A stretch of DNA of 64,000 nt. Source: Anaerocolumna jejuensis DSM 15929. GTDB taxonomy: Bacteria > Bacillota > Clostridia > Lachnospirales > Lachnospiraceae. Of the stretch, positions 1-8,572 are shown piece after piece. The stretch's first letter is position 1, and each line of letters opens with the position of its first letter. Under the pieces are notes generated by a model. The model worked only from the letters and a program-made list of their open reading frames with translations, was not told the origin of the DNA and did no database searches. The translations under genes were made by a program, and so were the position numbers. The stretch is from assembly GCF_900142215.1 (NCBI RefSeq), contig NZ_FRAC01000007.1, positions 360,412-424,411 of the forward strand, given 5' to 3'.

Positions 1-781
1 CGGAGAGCTTCCGGGAGATTATGGAGAGCTTCTGAAGCTTCCGGGTATTGGCAGCTACACGGCCGGAGCAATTGCCTCCATTGCCTTTCATATTGCAGAA
101 CCGGCTGTTGACGGAAATGTGCTAAGGGTAATGATGAGAGTGTCTGGCAGCTTCGATGACATAACGGAAATGAAAGTAAAGAAGCAGCTGGAAGAGGATT
201 TAAGGGCGGTGCTGCCAAAGGACAGGCCGGGGGATTTTAATCAGGCGGTCATGGAATTAGGTGCAACCGTCTGCATCCCGGTAGGAAAGCCTCTGTGCGA
301 AAAATGCCCCCTTATGCATCTGTGCCAGGCATTTAAGAACCGAACGGAGAACCGGATACCGGTCAAGAAGGAAAAAAAGCCGAGGCAGGTTCAGGAGCGG
401 ACGATTCTTATACTGGAAATGGGCGGAAGATATGCTATTTGTAAAAGAGAAAAAAAGGGACTTCTGGCCGGAATGATGGAATTTCCGGGAGTTCCGGGGA
501 AGCTTACACCACTTATGGCGGAAGAATATCTTCAGGATTTGGGGTATGGAGCAGAAGAATTGATACCCTTAGGAGAGGCAAAGCATATATTTTCTCATGT
601 GGAATGGCATATGACGGGCTATCTTGTACACTTAAGGGAAGGTGTAGCTGAGGCTGCCGGGTGCTATAAGACGGGTAATGAGGAGAACAGGGCATCTTTG
701 GTCTGGGCCCTGAAAAGTGAAATAGAAGAGAGATATTCTCTCCCCTCGGCCTTTGATTTTTACAGAAAGTTTGTTATCTGA
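1..781 (+). CDS. mutY: A/G-specific adenine glycosylase MutY, 5' truncated by the window
   Basis: Base-excision repair enzyme that removes adenine mispaired with 8-oxoguanine. The reading frame is open from base 2, so the start lies upstream. A helix-hairpin-helix segment LPGIGSYTAGAI lies at about 44-80, followed by AVDGNV with the expected catalytic Asp at about 110. Four cysteines of the Fe-S cluster loop lie between about 272 and 325, in the spacing C-X7-C-X2-C-X5-C; the first gap is one residue longer than in the E. coli enzyme. The C-terminal part (from about 395) looks like the NUDIX-related 8-oxoG recognition domain. The gene ends just before a strong hairpin shared with a convergent gene. 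The identification is firm; only the N-terminus is unseen. Confidence 0.93.
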   Translation, partial: GELPGDYGELLKLPGIGSYTAGAIASIAFHIAEPAVDGNVLRVMMRVSGSFDDITEMKVKKQLEEDLRAVLPKDRPGDFNQAVMELGATVCIPVGKPLCEKCPLMHLCQAFKNRTENRIPVKKEKKPRQVQERTILILEMGGRYAICKREKKGLLAGMMEFPGVPGKLTPLMAEEYLQDLGYGAEELIPLGEAKHIFSHVEWHMTGYLVHLREGVAEAAGCYKTGNEENRASLVWALKSEIEERYSLPSAFDFYRKFVI

Positions 782-832
782 CAAAAGTACGGATAAATTA
801 TAATTAAGTAGGTAAATTAGCGGCTCGACGCT

Positions 833-897
833 AAACAAAAGCTGCTGCAGGCTTGTTAAGCAGGATATATATAACAAGGCTGCAGCAGCTTTTGTTT
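833..897. terminator. Bidirectional terminator hairpin between mutY and a convergent gene
   Basis: A 26-bp inverted repeat with one mismatch (833-858 against 872-897) surrounds a 13-nt loop. It is flanked by A-rich sequence on one side and T-rich on the other, so it can end transcription from both directions. The right arm overlaps the stop codon of the minus-strand gene. Confidence 0.8.
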
Positions 898-1393
898 AAT
901 TTTGATTACATAGCACAATAATCCGGTAGGGAGTCGTGATGGCAGGAATACTTCTGGTGGTAGGGCCGTAAAGCACGATAAGATTGTGATTTTCGGGATT
1001 TTGATAGAAGTATTGACCGTTTTCTAATACAATAAGGGTAGTTGGAGCAATATTTAAACGAAGCATTCCATTACTGCTTATCAGATTCCGGTTAAAAAAA
1101 TCCACTGTAATGTTAATATCACCCAGATTTACAGCCATTATCAGAGCACGGAACTGGGGAGGATATATAAGAGGAACCGGGGCATTGCGGTCATAGAAGC
1201 CGGTAACAAAGTCACCCTCCTGGGCTAAGGTGTTGTCAATAAAGTAGGTGGAAGGGGTTACAAGAAAGTTGATTATGTTTTTTTCGTTATCTTCTATGGT
1301 AAACAGCTTGCTGCAGCCTAAAGTATCTCTTGAGTCCAGCAGGATATCCTCTATGGACAGAATTGTTCCGGAATAGGAATTATATTGGATCAT
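896..1393 (-). CDS. Conserved-looking hypothetical protein, 165 aa
   Basis: I do not recognise the family. The 165-residue product has no signal peptide or membrane segment. It is rich in beta-prone stretches (TILSIEDILL, YRIIVLCNQN) and contains the Pro-rich segment APVPLIYPPQFRALIM near the middle, which suggests a small beta-barrel or OB-like fold; that is inference only. It starts at ATG 1393 with AGGAGG-like sequence just upstream on the minus strand (gagcctcc on the plus strand). The gene lies 20 bp downstream of the LysR regulator on the same strand and may be cotranscribed with it. It ends in the hairpin shared with mutY. Confidence 0.7.
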   Translation of the reverse strand: MIQYNSYSGTILSIEDILLDSRDTLGCSKLFTIEDNEKNIINFLVTPSTYFIDNTLAQEGDFVTGFYDRNAPVPLIYPPQFRALIMAVNLGDINITVDFFNRNLISSNGMLRLNIAPTTLIVLENGQYFYQNPENHNLIVLYGPTTRSIPAITTPYRIIVLCNQN

Positions 1394-1413
1394 AGGAGGC
1401 TCTTTCCGTTATT

Positions 1414-2388
1414 TTATTTTAATATATGCACCTGGCTTATGCAGCGTTCCTTGTAAAAATTGATAAAATGCTTTACGGCTTGAGGAAGAAAGGCCTCCTT
1501 ACTGTGAGCAAACCCGACAGACCTCTTTTCCAGAGGCGGGTCCAGGGGAAGTTCCAGAAGCTCCCCCGTCTTTAGCTCCTCCTGTATAAATTCCTTTATG
1601 ACACAGGAAATCCCAAGGCCGATTTTGGCAAAATCAATCAGCAAGTCCATGCTGCTTACTTCCAGCAGTTGATTTGTCTTTATATTGTTTCTGGTAAAGT
1701 AATCCTCCACATATAATCTGGTAATGTTCTTTTCATCCAGAAGCATTACATTGGAATACCTGAGAATTTCTGTGGCGTTTTGCGCTTTCGGGGAAACTTT
1801 ATTCCTGGTATTCTTTGACAGCTGAAGGCTTAAATTGTCCAGGTAGGTCTGGGTGCTGACAAAGATATCTTCAATCTGCTGTATTTCATAAAAGTCCATG
1901 CCTTTCAGATTGTCGGGCTTACCAATTAAGCCGATATCTATTTTATTCTGGTTCAGAAGCTCCAGGGTCTTATAGGTGGACTGGCACTCCATGGTGATTT
2001 TAATATGGGGATACTGCTTTACGAAATCTTTCAGATATGGCAGCAGGATGTACTTGCACAGGGTATTGCTGACACCGATACGAAGGTGCCCCATACCAAG
2101 CTCCTGCATGCGAAAGAGCGTCAGCTCCCCCTGTTTTAAGGTGTCAAAGGCAGATTTCGTATATTCATACAAAAGGCTTCCTTCCTCTGTCAGGCGGACA
2201 CCTCTGGAGGAACGGATGAATAAGGTCATGTGAAGATTATCCTCCAGGGCCTGGATTGCCTTACTGACAGCCGGCTGGCTGATAAAAAGCTCCTTGGAGG
2301 AGCGGGAGATATTCCCCGTTCCGGCTACGGAATTGAAAATACGGTATAGGGTCAGATTGGTTTCCAAAAAAATCTCCTCCTTTATCAT
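1414..2388 (-). CDS. LysR-family transcriptional regulator, divergent from leuB
   Basis: A 324-residue LysR-type regulator. The N-terminal winged helix-turn-helix (about residues 10-68) contains the typical stretch LFISQPAVSKAIQALE. The rest is a periplasmic-binding-like effector domain (about 97-310), with the usual LRIGVSNT entry and a DIGLIGKP motif. Regulators of this family usually bind a palindrome in the shared upstream region and control the divergent operon, so leuBCD is the likely target; the effector may be a leucine-pathway intermediate, which is inference. The start at 2388 has a GGAGGAG ribosome site just upstream on the minus strand. Its own start codon overlaps one of two palindromes, consistent with autoregulation. 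Confidence 0.9.
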   Translation of the reverse strand: MIKEEIFLETNLTLYRIFNSVAGTGNISRSSKELFISQPAVSKAIQALEDNLHMTLFIRSSRGVRLTEEGSLLYEYTKSAFDTLKQGELTLFRMQELGMGHLRIGVSNTLCKYILLPYLKDFVKQYPHIKITMECQSTYKTLELLNQNKIDIGLIGKPDNLKGMDFYEIQQIEDIFVSTQTYLDNLSLQLSKNTRNKVSPKAQNATEILRYSNVMLLDEKNITRLYVEDYFTRNNIKTNQLLEVSSMDLLIDFAKIGLGISCVIKEFIQEELKTGELLELPLDPPLEKRSVGFAHSKEAFLPQAVKHFINFYKERCISQVHILK

Positions 2389-2452
2389 AACTTATAGTTA
2401 TAATAAATATTCTTATTATGTATTTCAATTATATCAAAATTTGTGTTAGAAT
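2387..2452. promoter_or_regulatory. LysR/leuB intergenic operator candidates and weak leuB promoter
   Basis: Two palindromes lie between the divergent genes. One is ATAACT-TAT-AGTTAT at 2387-2401, overlapping the regulator start. The other is ATAATAA-N6-TTATTAT at 2400-2419. The second fits the size of a LysR-type T-N11-A site. A candidate leuB -10 (TAGAAT, 2447-2452) has only a weak -35 (TTCAAT, 2424-2429) 17 bp upstream, as expected for an activator-dependent promoter. Function is inferred from position and symmetry. Confidence 0.5.
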
Positions 2453-2487
2453 ACCAGTAAAAGAAGGAAAGGCAGGAAATTAAGTCG

Positions 2488-3573
2488 ATGGAATTCAGTG
2501 TTGCGGTTATTCCGGGAGATGGAATCGGACCGGAAATTATAAGAGAAGCAAAGAAGGTTCTGGATAAAGCAGGAAAGGTTTACGGACACCGTTTTCACTA
2601 CACGGAGCTTCTAATGGGAGGGGCATCTATCGATGTCCATGGCGTTCCCCTTACGGAGGAAACCCTTGCCACAGCAAAAAAGAGCGATGCTGTGCTTTTA
2701 GGAGCAGTAGGAGGAAATGTGGGGGTATCAAACTGGTACAGCCTGCCGCCGGAGCTAAGACCGGAAGCAGGACTGCTGAAGATTCGAAAAGGCCTAGAAC
2801 TATTTGCCAACTTAAGACCCGCACTGCTTTTTGAGGATTTAAAGAAAGCCTGTCCCTTAAAGGAAGAGATAATCGGAGAAGGTTTTGATATGATCGTGGT
2901 AAGGGAGCTGACGGGAGGACTTTATTTCGGAGAGAGGAAGACCGTAGTAGAAAACGGACTGAGAAAGGCCTATGATACCCTGACCTATGACGAGGAAGAA
3001 ATAAGAAGAATAGCAAGGGCGGGCTTTGAAACTGCCAGAAAGAGAAGAAAGAAGCTGTGCAGTGTGGATAAGGCGAATGTAATAGACTCCTCCCGGCTAT
3101 GGAGACAGGTAGTTAAGGAAGTGGGAAAGGATTATCCGGACGTGGAGCTGAGCGATATGCTGGTTGATAACTGTGCCATGCAGCTGGTGAAGGACCCGGG
3201 ACAATTTGATGTAATCCTTACGGAAAATATGTTCGGAGATATTTTATCCGACGAAGCAAGCATGATAACCGGCTCCATCGGAATGCTCCCTTCGGCAAGC
3301 CTTGGAAAGACAAAGCTTGGACTTTATGAGCCCAGCCATGGCTCGGCACCGGATATTGCAGGACAGAATAAAGCCAATCCCATGGCAACTATTCTATCGG
3401 CGGCCATGATGCTAAGATATTCCTTTGACCTGGAGGAGGAAGCCCTGAAGATAGAGGAAGCTGTTAGAAAGGTATTAAGCAAGGGCTACCGCACTGTCGA
3501 TATTATGTCCCCGGGAAATGTTTTAGTAGGAACGGATAAGATGGGAGACCTGATTGCAGAAGAAGTCAAATAA
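2488..3573 (+). CDS. leuB: 3-Isopropylmalate dehydrogenase
   Basis: Catalyses NAD-dependent oxidative decarboxylation of 3-isopropylmalate in leucine synthesis, in the cytoplasm. The 361 residues match the family length. Visible landmarks are IPGDGIGPEI at 8-17, the catalytic Tyr in GGLYFGER (143-150), the catalytic Lys in VDKANV (193-198), the metal-binding Asp residues around DNCAMQL and MFGDILSDEAS, and the cofactor segment EPSHGSAPDIAG (281-292). It is first in leuB-leuC-leuD on one strand, 86 bp before leuC. The ATG at 2488 follows a purine-rich GGCAGGAA region. The LysR gene upstream is the probable regulator. Confidence 0.96.
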   Translation: MEFSVAVIPGDGIGPEIIREAKKVLDKAGKVYGHRFHYTELLMGGASIDVHGVPLTEETLATAKKSDAVLLGAVGGNVGVSNWYSLPPELRPEAGLLKIRKGLELFANLRPALLFEDLKKACPLKEEIIGEGFDMIVVRELTGGLYFGERKTVVENGLRKAYDTLTYDEEEIRRIARAGFETARKRRKKLCSVDKANVIDSSRLWRQVVKEVGKDYPDVELSDMLVDNCAMQLVKDPGQFDVILTENMFGDILSDEASMITGSIGMLPSASLGKTKLGLYEPSHGSAPDIAGQNKANPMATILSAAMMLRYSFDLEEEALKIEEAVRKVLSKGYRTVDIMSPGNVLVGTDKMGDLIAEEVK

Positions 3574-3658
3574 TAGTACTTTTGATTTTAAATAAATTCT
3601 TCAAAACATAGTAAGGAATATGAAATCAAGGATTTGATATTCCGGAAAGAGGGATATT

Positions 3659-4924
3659 ATGGGAATGACAATGACGCAAAAAATTCTGGCTGCCCACGCA
3701 GGGCTTAAGGAAGTGGAAGCCGGCCAATTAATAGAGGCAGATTTGGATATTGTTTTAGGCAATGATATAACGGCACCCGTTGCCATACAGGAAATGGAAA
3801 AGATTAAGAAAAAACAGGTTTTTCACAAAGACAAGATTGCTTTGGTGCCGGATCATTTTACCCCCAATAAAGATATAAAATCAGCGCAGAACTGCAAATG
3901 CTTACGAGAATTTGCAAAGGAGCATGATATTACCAATTATTTTGAAATCGGTGAAATGGGAATAGAGCATGCCCTGTTACCGGAGAAGGGATTGGTAGTC
4001 GCAGGGGAGGCGGTAATCGGTGCAGATTCCCATACCTGTACTTACGGTGCCCTGGGTGCCTTTTCAACAGGGGTCGGAAGCACGGATATGGCCGCCGGAA
4101 TGGTAACCGGAAAAGCCTGGTTCAAGGTACCGGCAGCCCTGAAGTTTGAGTTAACGGGATGTCCTGGCAAATGGGTCAGCGGTAAAGATATTATACTTCA
4201 TATAATCGGATTAATCGGCGTGGACGGGGCACTCTACAGATCCATGGAATTTGTGGGAGACGGTATTAAGAACCTTTCCATGGATGACCGCTTTACCATG
4301 GCAAATATGGCCATTGAAGCCGGTGCCAAGAACGGAATCTTCCCTGTGGATGAAAAGACAATTGCCTACATGGAGGAACATTCCAAAAAGGAATATAAGG
4401 TTTATGAGGCAGATGAGGATGCCGACTATGAGAAAACCTATCCCATCGATTTATCAAAAATACGCCCTACGGTAGCATTTCCCCACCTGCCGGAGAATAC
4501 AAGAACCATAGATGAAGTCGGGGAAGTTGAAATCCAGCAGGTCATAATCGGTTCCTGTACCAACGGCAGGATTGAGGATTTAAGGGCAGCTGCTAAGGTT
4601 CTGGAAGGCAGAAAGGTAAAGAAGGGCATGAGGGTTATTATCTTTCCTGCAACCCAGGACATTTACCTTCAGGCAATGGAGGAAGGGCTTCTTTCTACCT
4701 TCATTAAGGCCGGTGCTGCCGTAAGCACTCCGACCTGCGGACCCTGCCTTGGAGGGCATATGGGCATCCTGGCTCAGGGTGAGCGTGCCGTTGCCACCAC
4801 TAACCGTAATTTCGTCGGAAGAATGGGGCATGTGGAATCGGAAATATACCTGGCAAGCCCTGCGGTGGCCGCTGCCAGTGCCGTAACCGGAAGGATATCC
4901 GGCCCGGAAGAACTGGGTTTATAA
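3659..4924 (+). CDS. leuC: 3-Isopropylmalate dehydratase large subunit
   Basis: Large subunit of isopropylmalate isomerase, which interconverts 2- and 3-isopropylmalate and carries a 4Fe-4S cluster. The length (421 aa) and start MGMTMTQKILA mark the shorter aconitase-superfamily LeuC type found in archaea and Clostridia rather than the about 470-aa enterobacterial type. Cluster ligands are Cys300 (GSCTNGR) and Cys360/Cys363 (TCGPC). GADSHTCTYG at 121-130 is the typical aconitase-fold motif. An AAGAGGGA ribosome site precedes ATG 3659. Its partner leuD follows after 149 bp that contain no gene. Confidence 0.95.
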   Translation: MGMTMTQKILAAHAGLKEVEAGQLIEADLDIVLGNDITAPVAIQEMEKIKKKQVFHKDKIALVPDHFTPNKDIKSAQNCKCLREFAKEHDITNYFEIGEMGIEHALLPEKGLVVAGEAVIGADSHTCTYGALGAFSTGVGSTDMAAGMVTGKAWFKVPAALKFELTGCPGKWVSGKDIILHIIGLIGVDGALYRSMEFVGDGIKNLSMDDRFTMANMAIEAGAKNGIFPVDEKTIAYMEEHSKKEYKVYEADEDADYEKTYPIDLSKIRPTVAFPHLPENTRTIDEVGEVEIQQVIIGSCTNGRIEDLRAAAKVLEGRKVKKGMRVIIFPATQDIYLQAMEEGLLSTFIKAGAAVSTPTCGPCLGGHMGILAQGERAVATTNRNFVGRMGHVESEIYLASPAVAAASAVTGRISGPEELGL

Positions 4925-5073
4925 GCAATATCTCAATCCTTAAAACGAACAGAATAGAATAAATGATTGAATGGGAGCAAGGAAAAGGGTTAGAAACAGC
5001 CATGACATTGAAATAAAGCAGGCAGCTGTTCGGGAAAACCTCAAATAATTGCCGCCCGGAAAAGGAGTCGGAA

Positions 5074-5556
5074 ATGAAAGCACAGGGAACAGTGCATAAA
5101 TACGGTGACAACGTTGATACAGATGTAATTATACCCGCCAGATACTTAAATTCCACCAGTCCTGCGGAACTGGCACAAAAGTGCATGGAAGACATTGACC
5201 CGGAATTTGTAAAGAGAGTAAAGAAAGGCGATATCATTGTTGCCAATAAGAATTTTGGCTGTGGCTCCTCCAGAGAGCATGCACCTATAGCCATAAAGGC
5301 CTCCGGCATTAGCTGTGTTATTGCAGAAAGCTTTGCCAGAATCTTTTACCGTAATTCTATTAATATAGGACTTCCTATTATTGAATGCAGGGAGGCAGCG
5401 GCAGAAATCGAGGCAGGCGATGAAGTGGAGATTGATTTTGACAGCGGCAGGATTTATGACCTTACCAAAAAGACAGAGTATAAAGGTCAGCCCTTTCCGG
5501 AATTTATGCAAAAAATCATAAAGGCGGAGGGCCTTATCAACTACATCAACAGTTAA
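5074..5556 (+). CDS. leuD: 3-Isopropylmalate dehydratase small subunit
   Basis: Small (swivel-domain) subunit that pairs with LeuC to form isopropylmalate isomerase. At 160 residues it has the length of the stand-alone small subunit paired with short LeuC proteins. The family motif FGCGSSREHAP lies at 61-71 and the N-terminal GDNVDTDVIIPARYL at 11-25. AAAGGAG sits 8 nt before ATG 5074. It is the last gene of the leu cluster; the next gene (degV-like) begins 416 bp later behind its own promoter. The intervening DNA has a complex set of complementary segments listed separately. Confidence 0.95.
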   Translation: MKAQGTVHKYGDNVDTDVIIPARYLNSTSPAELAQKCMEDIDPEFVKRVKKGDIIVANKNFGCGSSREHAPIAIKASGISCVIAESFARIFYRNSINIGLPIIECREAAAEIEAGDEVEIDFDSGRIYDLTKKTEYKGQPFPEFMQKIIKAEGLINYINS

Positions 5557-5629
5557 TTGACTGGATTTCGCCTATGACAATTCAGCGGATTGCCTATTAC
5601 TGATATTATCTATAGAAGGAACCATCCCC

Positions 5630-5722
5630 AATAATACTCACCCTTTGGCTCTGCGCCGGCTGGTATTATTCCGGATGTTTTCCTTTTTGTTTTCCTGGGG
5701 TGAGTATTCAGGCAGAGCCTGA
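5630..5722. other. Candidate structured RNA or leuD 3' element with interlocked inverted repeats
   Basis: Within the 416-base gap after leuD four segments pair in the order A-B-A'-B'. AATACTCACCC (5633-5643) is complementary to GGGTGAGTATT (5698-5708), and GGCTCTGC (5647-5654) to GCAGAGCC (5712-5719). That is the topology of a pseudoknot. Two competing pairings also exist: AATAATAC (5630-5637) with GTATTATT (5663-5670), and a local hairpin TCAGGC-AGA-GCCTGA (5708-5722). A weak promoter-like pair (TTGCCT 5590-5595, TATAGA 5611-5616) lies just upstream. I cannot assign it to a known RNA family, and the strand is not determined. Confidence 0.4.
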
Positions 5723-5810
5723 CTGTGATTCACATAGCTTAAGTGTTCTCCTGACCAATCTCCGGCTCCTTAATAATTGATTTCATGCGTTTACTCTGGA
5801 AACAGCCAGC

Positions 5811-5839
5811 TTGTATTGATATCCAATAAGTGTTAAAAT
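5811..5839 (+). promoter_or_regulatory. Sigma-A type promoter for the DegV gene
   Basis: TTGTAT at 5811-5816 and TAAAAT at 5834-5839 are separated by 17 bp. The predicted transcript would start near 5846 and leave a leader of about 125 nt before the degV start. The short open frame beginning at 5846 in this leader has no ribosome site and I do not count it as a gene. Confidence 0.6.
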
Positions 5840-5972
5840 AATACTGTGGAAGTAGATTATGTCGAACTATTTATCAGCTGGAAGAAAATAGAGAGGGAAA
5901 GGATGCCAAAAATATTCTTGCAGCACCATTTTGGCAGTATCATGGTAATACTCCTGATACTTGGAAATATAA

Positions 5973-6845
5973 ATGAGGGACTATGTCATTGTCACGGATG
6001 GAACAGCGGACCTGACACAGGAAATGATAGAAAAATTAGGAATTATATCCATACCTATGGATTTTGAGGTGGAGGGAAAGACTTATGTTCATTATCCGGA
6101 TGCAAGGGAGTTATCAGCCCACGATTTTTACGATATGCTGAGACAGGGAAGCAAGTCTGTGACATCCCTGATTAATGCGGAGACTTTTCTGACAGTTTTT
6201 GAGCCCCTTGTAAAAGAAGGAAAGGATGTTTTATATATTGCATTTTCCTCTGCTCTAAGCGGAACCTATAATTCTTCTCTGATTGCAAAGGAGGAGCTGG
6301 AGGAAAAATATAGCGATGCAAATATCAAATGCATTGATTCCAGGTGTGCATCCGTTGGGGAAGGACTTTTGGTTTATACGGCAGCAGGACTTAAAAACGA
6401 AGGCTATACCATAGAAGAGCTTTATGCCTGGCTTGAAAAGAATACATTGCAGTTATGCCATTGGTTTACCGTGGATGACTTGTTCCATTTAAAAAGAGGA
6501 GGAAGAGTCAGTGCACTTAGTGCAGGAATCGGTACGGCACTTAACATAAAGCCGGTTCTTCATGTAGACAATGAAGGACGCCTTATTCCAATGGAAAAGG
6601 TAAGAGGCAGAAAGAAATCTATTCAGGCTCTTTTTGAACATATGGAGGCTGCTGTTACAAATGCAGAGGACCAGGTAATCTTTATAGGGCACGGTGATGC
6701 GGCAGAGGATGCGGAATATCTGGCAGAACTGGTGAAGGAAAAATTCCCTGTAAAGGATATCATTATTAATTACATCGGCCCTGTTATCGGCACCCACTCA
6801 GGTCCCGGAACCATTGCATTATTCTTTTTCGGATCCGGAAGATAA
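5973..6845 (+). CDS. DegV-family fatty-acid-binding protein
   Basis: DegV/FakB-type proteins bind a fatty acid and, with a FakA kinase, present it for phosphorylation. The 290-residue length is typical. The N-terminus RDYVIVTDGTADLTQEM corresponds to the family D-S/G-x-A-D-L motif. SSALSGTYNSSLIAKEEL (about residues 88-105) and DSRCASVGEG (about 121-130) are further family motifs, and FHLKRGGRVS and the C-terminal IGPVIGTHSGPGT are also conserved. The start at 5973 has a weak ribosome site but matches the family N-terminus. No fakA gene lies nearby, so the partner is elsewhere. The gene has its own promoter. Confidence 0.9.
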   Translation: MRDYVIVTDGTADLTQEMIEKLGIISIPMDFEVEGKTYVHYPDARELSAHDFYDMLRQGSKSVTSLINAETFLTVFEPLVKEGKDVLYIAFSSALSGTYNSSLIAKEELEEKYSDANIKCIDSRCASVGEGLLVYTAAGLKNEGYTIEELYAWLEKNTLQLCHWFTVDDLFHLKRGGRVSALSAGIGTALNIKPVLHVDNEGRLIPMEKVRGRKKSIQALFEHMEAAVTNAEDQVIFIGHGDAAEDAEYLAELVKEKFPVKDIIINYIGPVIGTHSGPGTIALFFFGSGR

Positions 6846-6940
6846 AGTTTCGTAGCAATTCAATCACGAAGTTTCATTCCTTTATCCAGCCATGTATGAA
6901 GTACTTGGTATAGGGAATGATAGAGAACAGGAGGTTGTTT

Positions 6941-8572
6941 ATGAAATTAATATTTATCGGAGCTGCCCATGAGGTAACAGGCAGCTGCTATTTATTAGAA
7001 GCCTGCGGCAAAAACATTTTGATTGACTGCGGCTTGGAGCAGGGACGCGATGTCTTTGTGAATAAGCCTATTCCCATTTCAGACAGGGAAATAGATGCCG
7101 TTTTACTCACACATGCCCATATGGACCATGCGGGAAGACTTCCCCTGTTATATAAGGAAGGCTTTAATGGCAATATACATTCTACAGAGGCGACGAAGCA
7201 ATTATGTGAAATCATGCTTTTGGACAGCGCGCATATCCAGTTGTTTGAAGCAGAATGGAAGAACAGGAAGGGCATCAGAAAGGGTGAACAGCCTGTTGAA
7301 CCCCTATACACCATGGAGGATGCGAAAGGCACTATAAAAACCTTTGTGGCTCATGAATATGGGGAAAGGACAAGCCTCTTTAACGGAATTGAATTCCGAT
7401 TTGCAGACAGCGGCCATTTACTGGGTTCTGCCAGTATTGAAGTCTGGATTACAGAAGAAGGAGTAACGAAGAAGCTGGTATTTTCCGGAGATATCGGAAA
7501 TATCGACCAGCCCCTGATTAACGACCCCCAGTATATAAAGGATGCGGATTATGTCGTAATGGAATCCACCTACGGAACCAGAGACCATGGTGCGGCACCG
7601 GATTATGTAAAGGAGCTGACAGAAATCCTGCAGACCACCTTTGACAGAGGAGGAAATGTGGTGATTCCCGCCTTTGCTGTAGGCAGGACCCAGGTTCTGC
7701 TCTATTTTATCCGCCAGATAAAGACTGAAAACCTGATCAGAGGCCATAAGGATTTCAAGGTTTATGTGGACAGTCCTCTGGCCAATGAAGCGACGGAAAT
7801 CTTCACGGAAAATGTACGGGGATATTATGATGCCCAGGCTATGGAGCTGGTGGAGAAAGGGATAAATCCCATACAGTTTCCGGGGCTTATTACGGCCGTT
7901 TCGGCGGAAGAGTCCAAGGCCATCAATTTTGACAAGGATGTAAAGGTTATTATATCTGCCAGCGGTATGTGCGATGCGGGCAGAATCAGGCATCACTTAA
8001 AGCATAACCTCTGGCGCCAGGAAAGCACCGTTCTGTTCGTAGGGCACCAGTCGGAAGGCACCCTTGGAAAGATTATCATAGACGGAGCGGAGCAGGTCAA
8101 GCTCTTTGGTGAAACCATCCAGGTGAATGCGGAAATTAAAAGGCTTAACGGAACCAGCGGCCATGCGGATAAAACTGGACTTCTGAAGTGGATTAATTCC
8201 TTTGAGAAGAAGCCGGCCCTGGTGTTTGTGACCCATGGAGAGGAAGAAAGCTGTGAAGCCTTTGCCGGAGTGTTAAAGGAAGAATACGGACTGAACAGCT
8301 TTGCCCCTTTCAGCGGTGATTGCTATGATTTAAAGGAAGGTGTCTGGCTTGAGCAGAATCAGGGCATCAGGGTTAAGCGGGGAGAAGAGAGAGCAGAAAG
8401 AACAGAAAAAACAGAAAGAACAGAGAAGAAGGCTGCCGCTCCCGTATACGGACGTCTTTTGGATACGGCTAACAGGCTCATGGCCCTTATCCGTCAGAGT
8501 GAAAAGAGGTCGGGAAAGGATTTGGCCAGGCTTAATGATATGCTGAATTCTATGATAGATAAATGGAAATAG
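6941..8572 (+). CDS. MBL-fold beta-CASP metallo-hydrolase (RNase J/CPSF-like)
   Basis: A metallo-beta-lactamase enzyme of the beta-CASP branch, likely a nuclease or RNA-processing factor. From ATG 6941 (AGGAGG at 6928-6933) the product is 543 aa. The zinc motif THAHMDHAGR is at about 57-66, followed by SGHLLGSASIEVW, FSGDIGN and ESTYGTRDH. The beta-CASP region has IPAFAVGRTQ, SGMCDAGRIRHHLK, GHQSEGTLG and SGHADK. This matches the YSH1/CPSF73-related bacterial proteins. The C-terminal about 70 residues include a charged stretch with repeated (R/K)TE units, unlike the core. The TAG stop is immediately followed by a palindromic repeat, so the end of the protein may have been set by that insertion. 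An in-frame ATG 24 nt upstream lacks a good ribosome site. Confidence 0.92.
   Translation: MKLIFIGAAHEVTGSCYLLEACGKNILIDCGLEQGRDVFVNKPIPISDREIDAVLLTHAHMDHAGRLPLLYKEGFNGNIHSTEATKQLCEIMLLDSAHIQLFEAEWKNRKGIRKGEQPVEPLYTMEDAKGTIKTFVAHEYGERTSLFNGIEFRFADSGHLLGSASIEVWITEEGVTKKLVFSGDIGNIDQPLINDPQYIKDADYVVMESTYGTRDHGAAPDYVKELTEILQTTFDRGGNVVIPAFAVGRTQVLLYFIRQIKTENLIRGHKDFKVYVDSPLANEATEIFTENVRGYYDAQAMELVEKGINPIQFPGLITAVSAEESKAINFDKDVKVIISASGMCDAGRIRHHLKHNLWRQESTVLFVGHQSEGTLGKIIIDGAEQVKLFGETIQVNAEIKRLNGTSGHADKTGLLKWINSFEKKPALVFVTHGEEESCEAFAGVLKEEYGLNSFAPFSGDCYDLKEGVWLEQNQGIRVKRGEERAERTEKTERTEKKAAAPVYGRLLDTANRLMALIRQSEKRSGKDLARLNDMLNSMIDKWK

Noticed and set aside
5846..6067. 73-codon frame overlapping the degV start
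   Set aside because: It lies in the degV leader, overlaps the true start in another frame and has no ribosome site.
7418..7996. 192-codon minus-strand frame inside the MBL gene
   Set aside because: It is antisense to a well-supported conserved gene.
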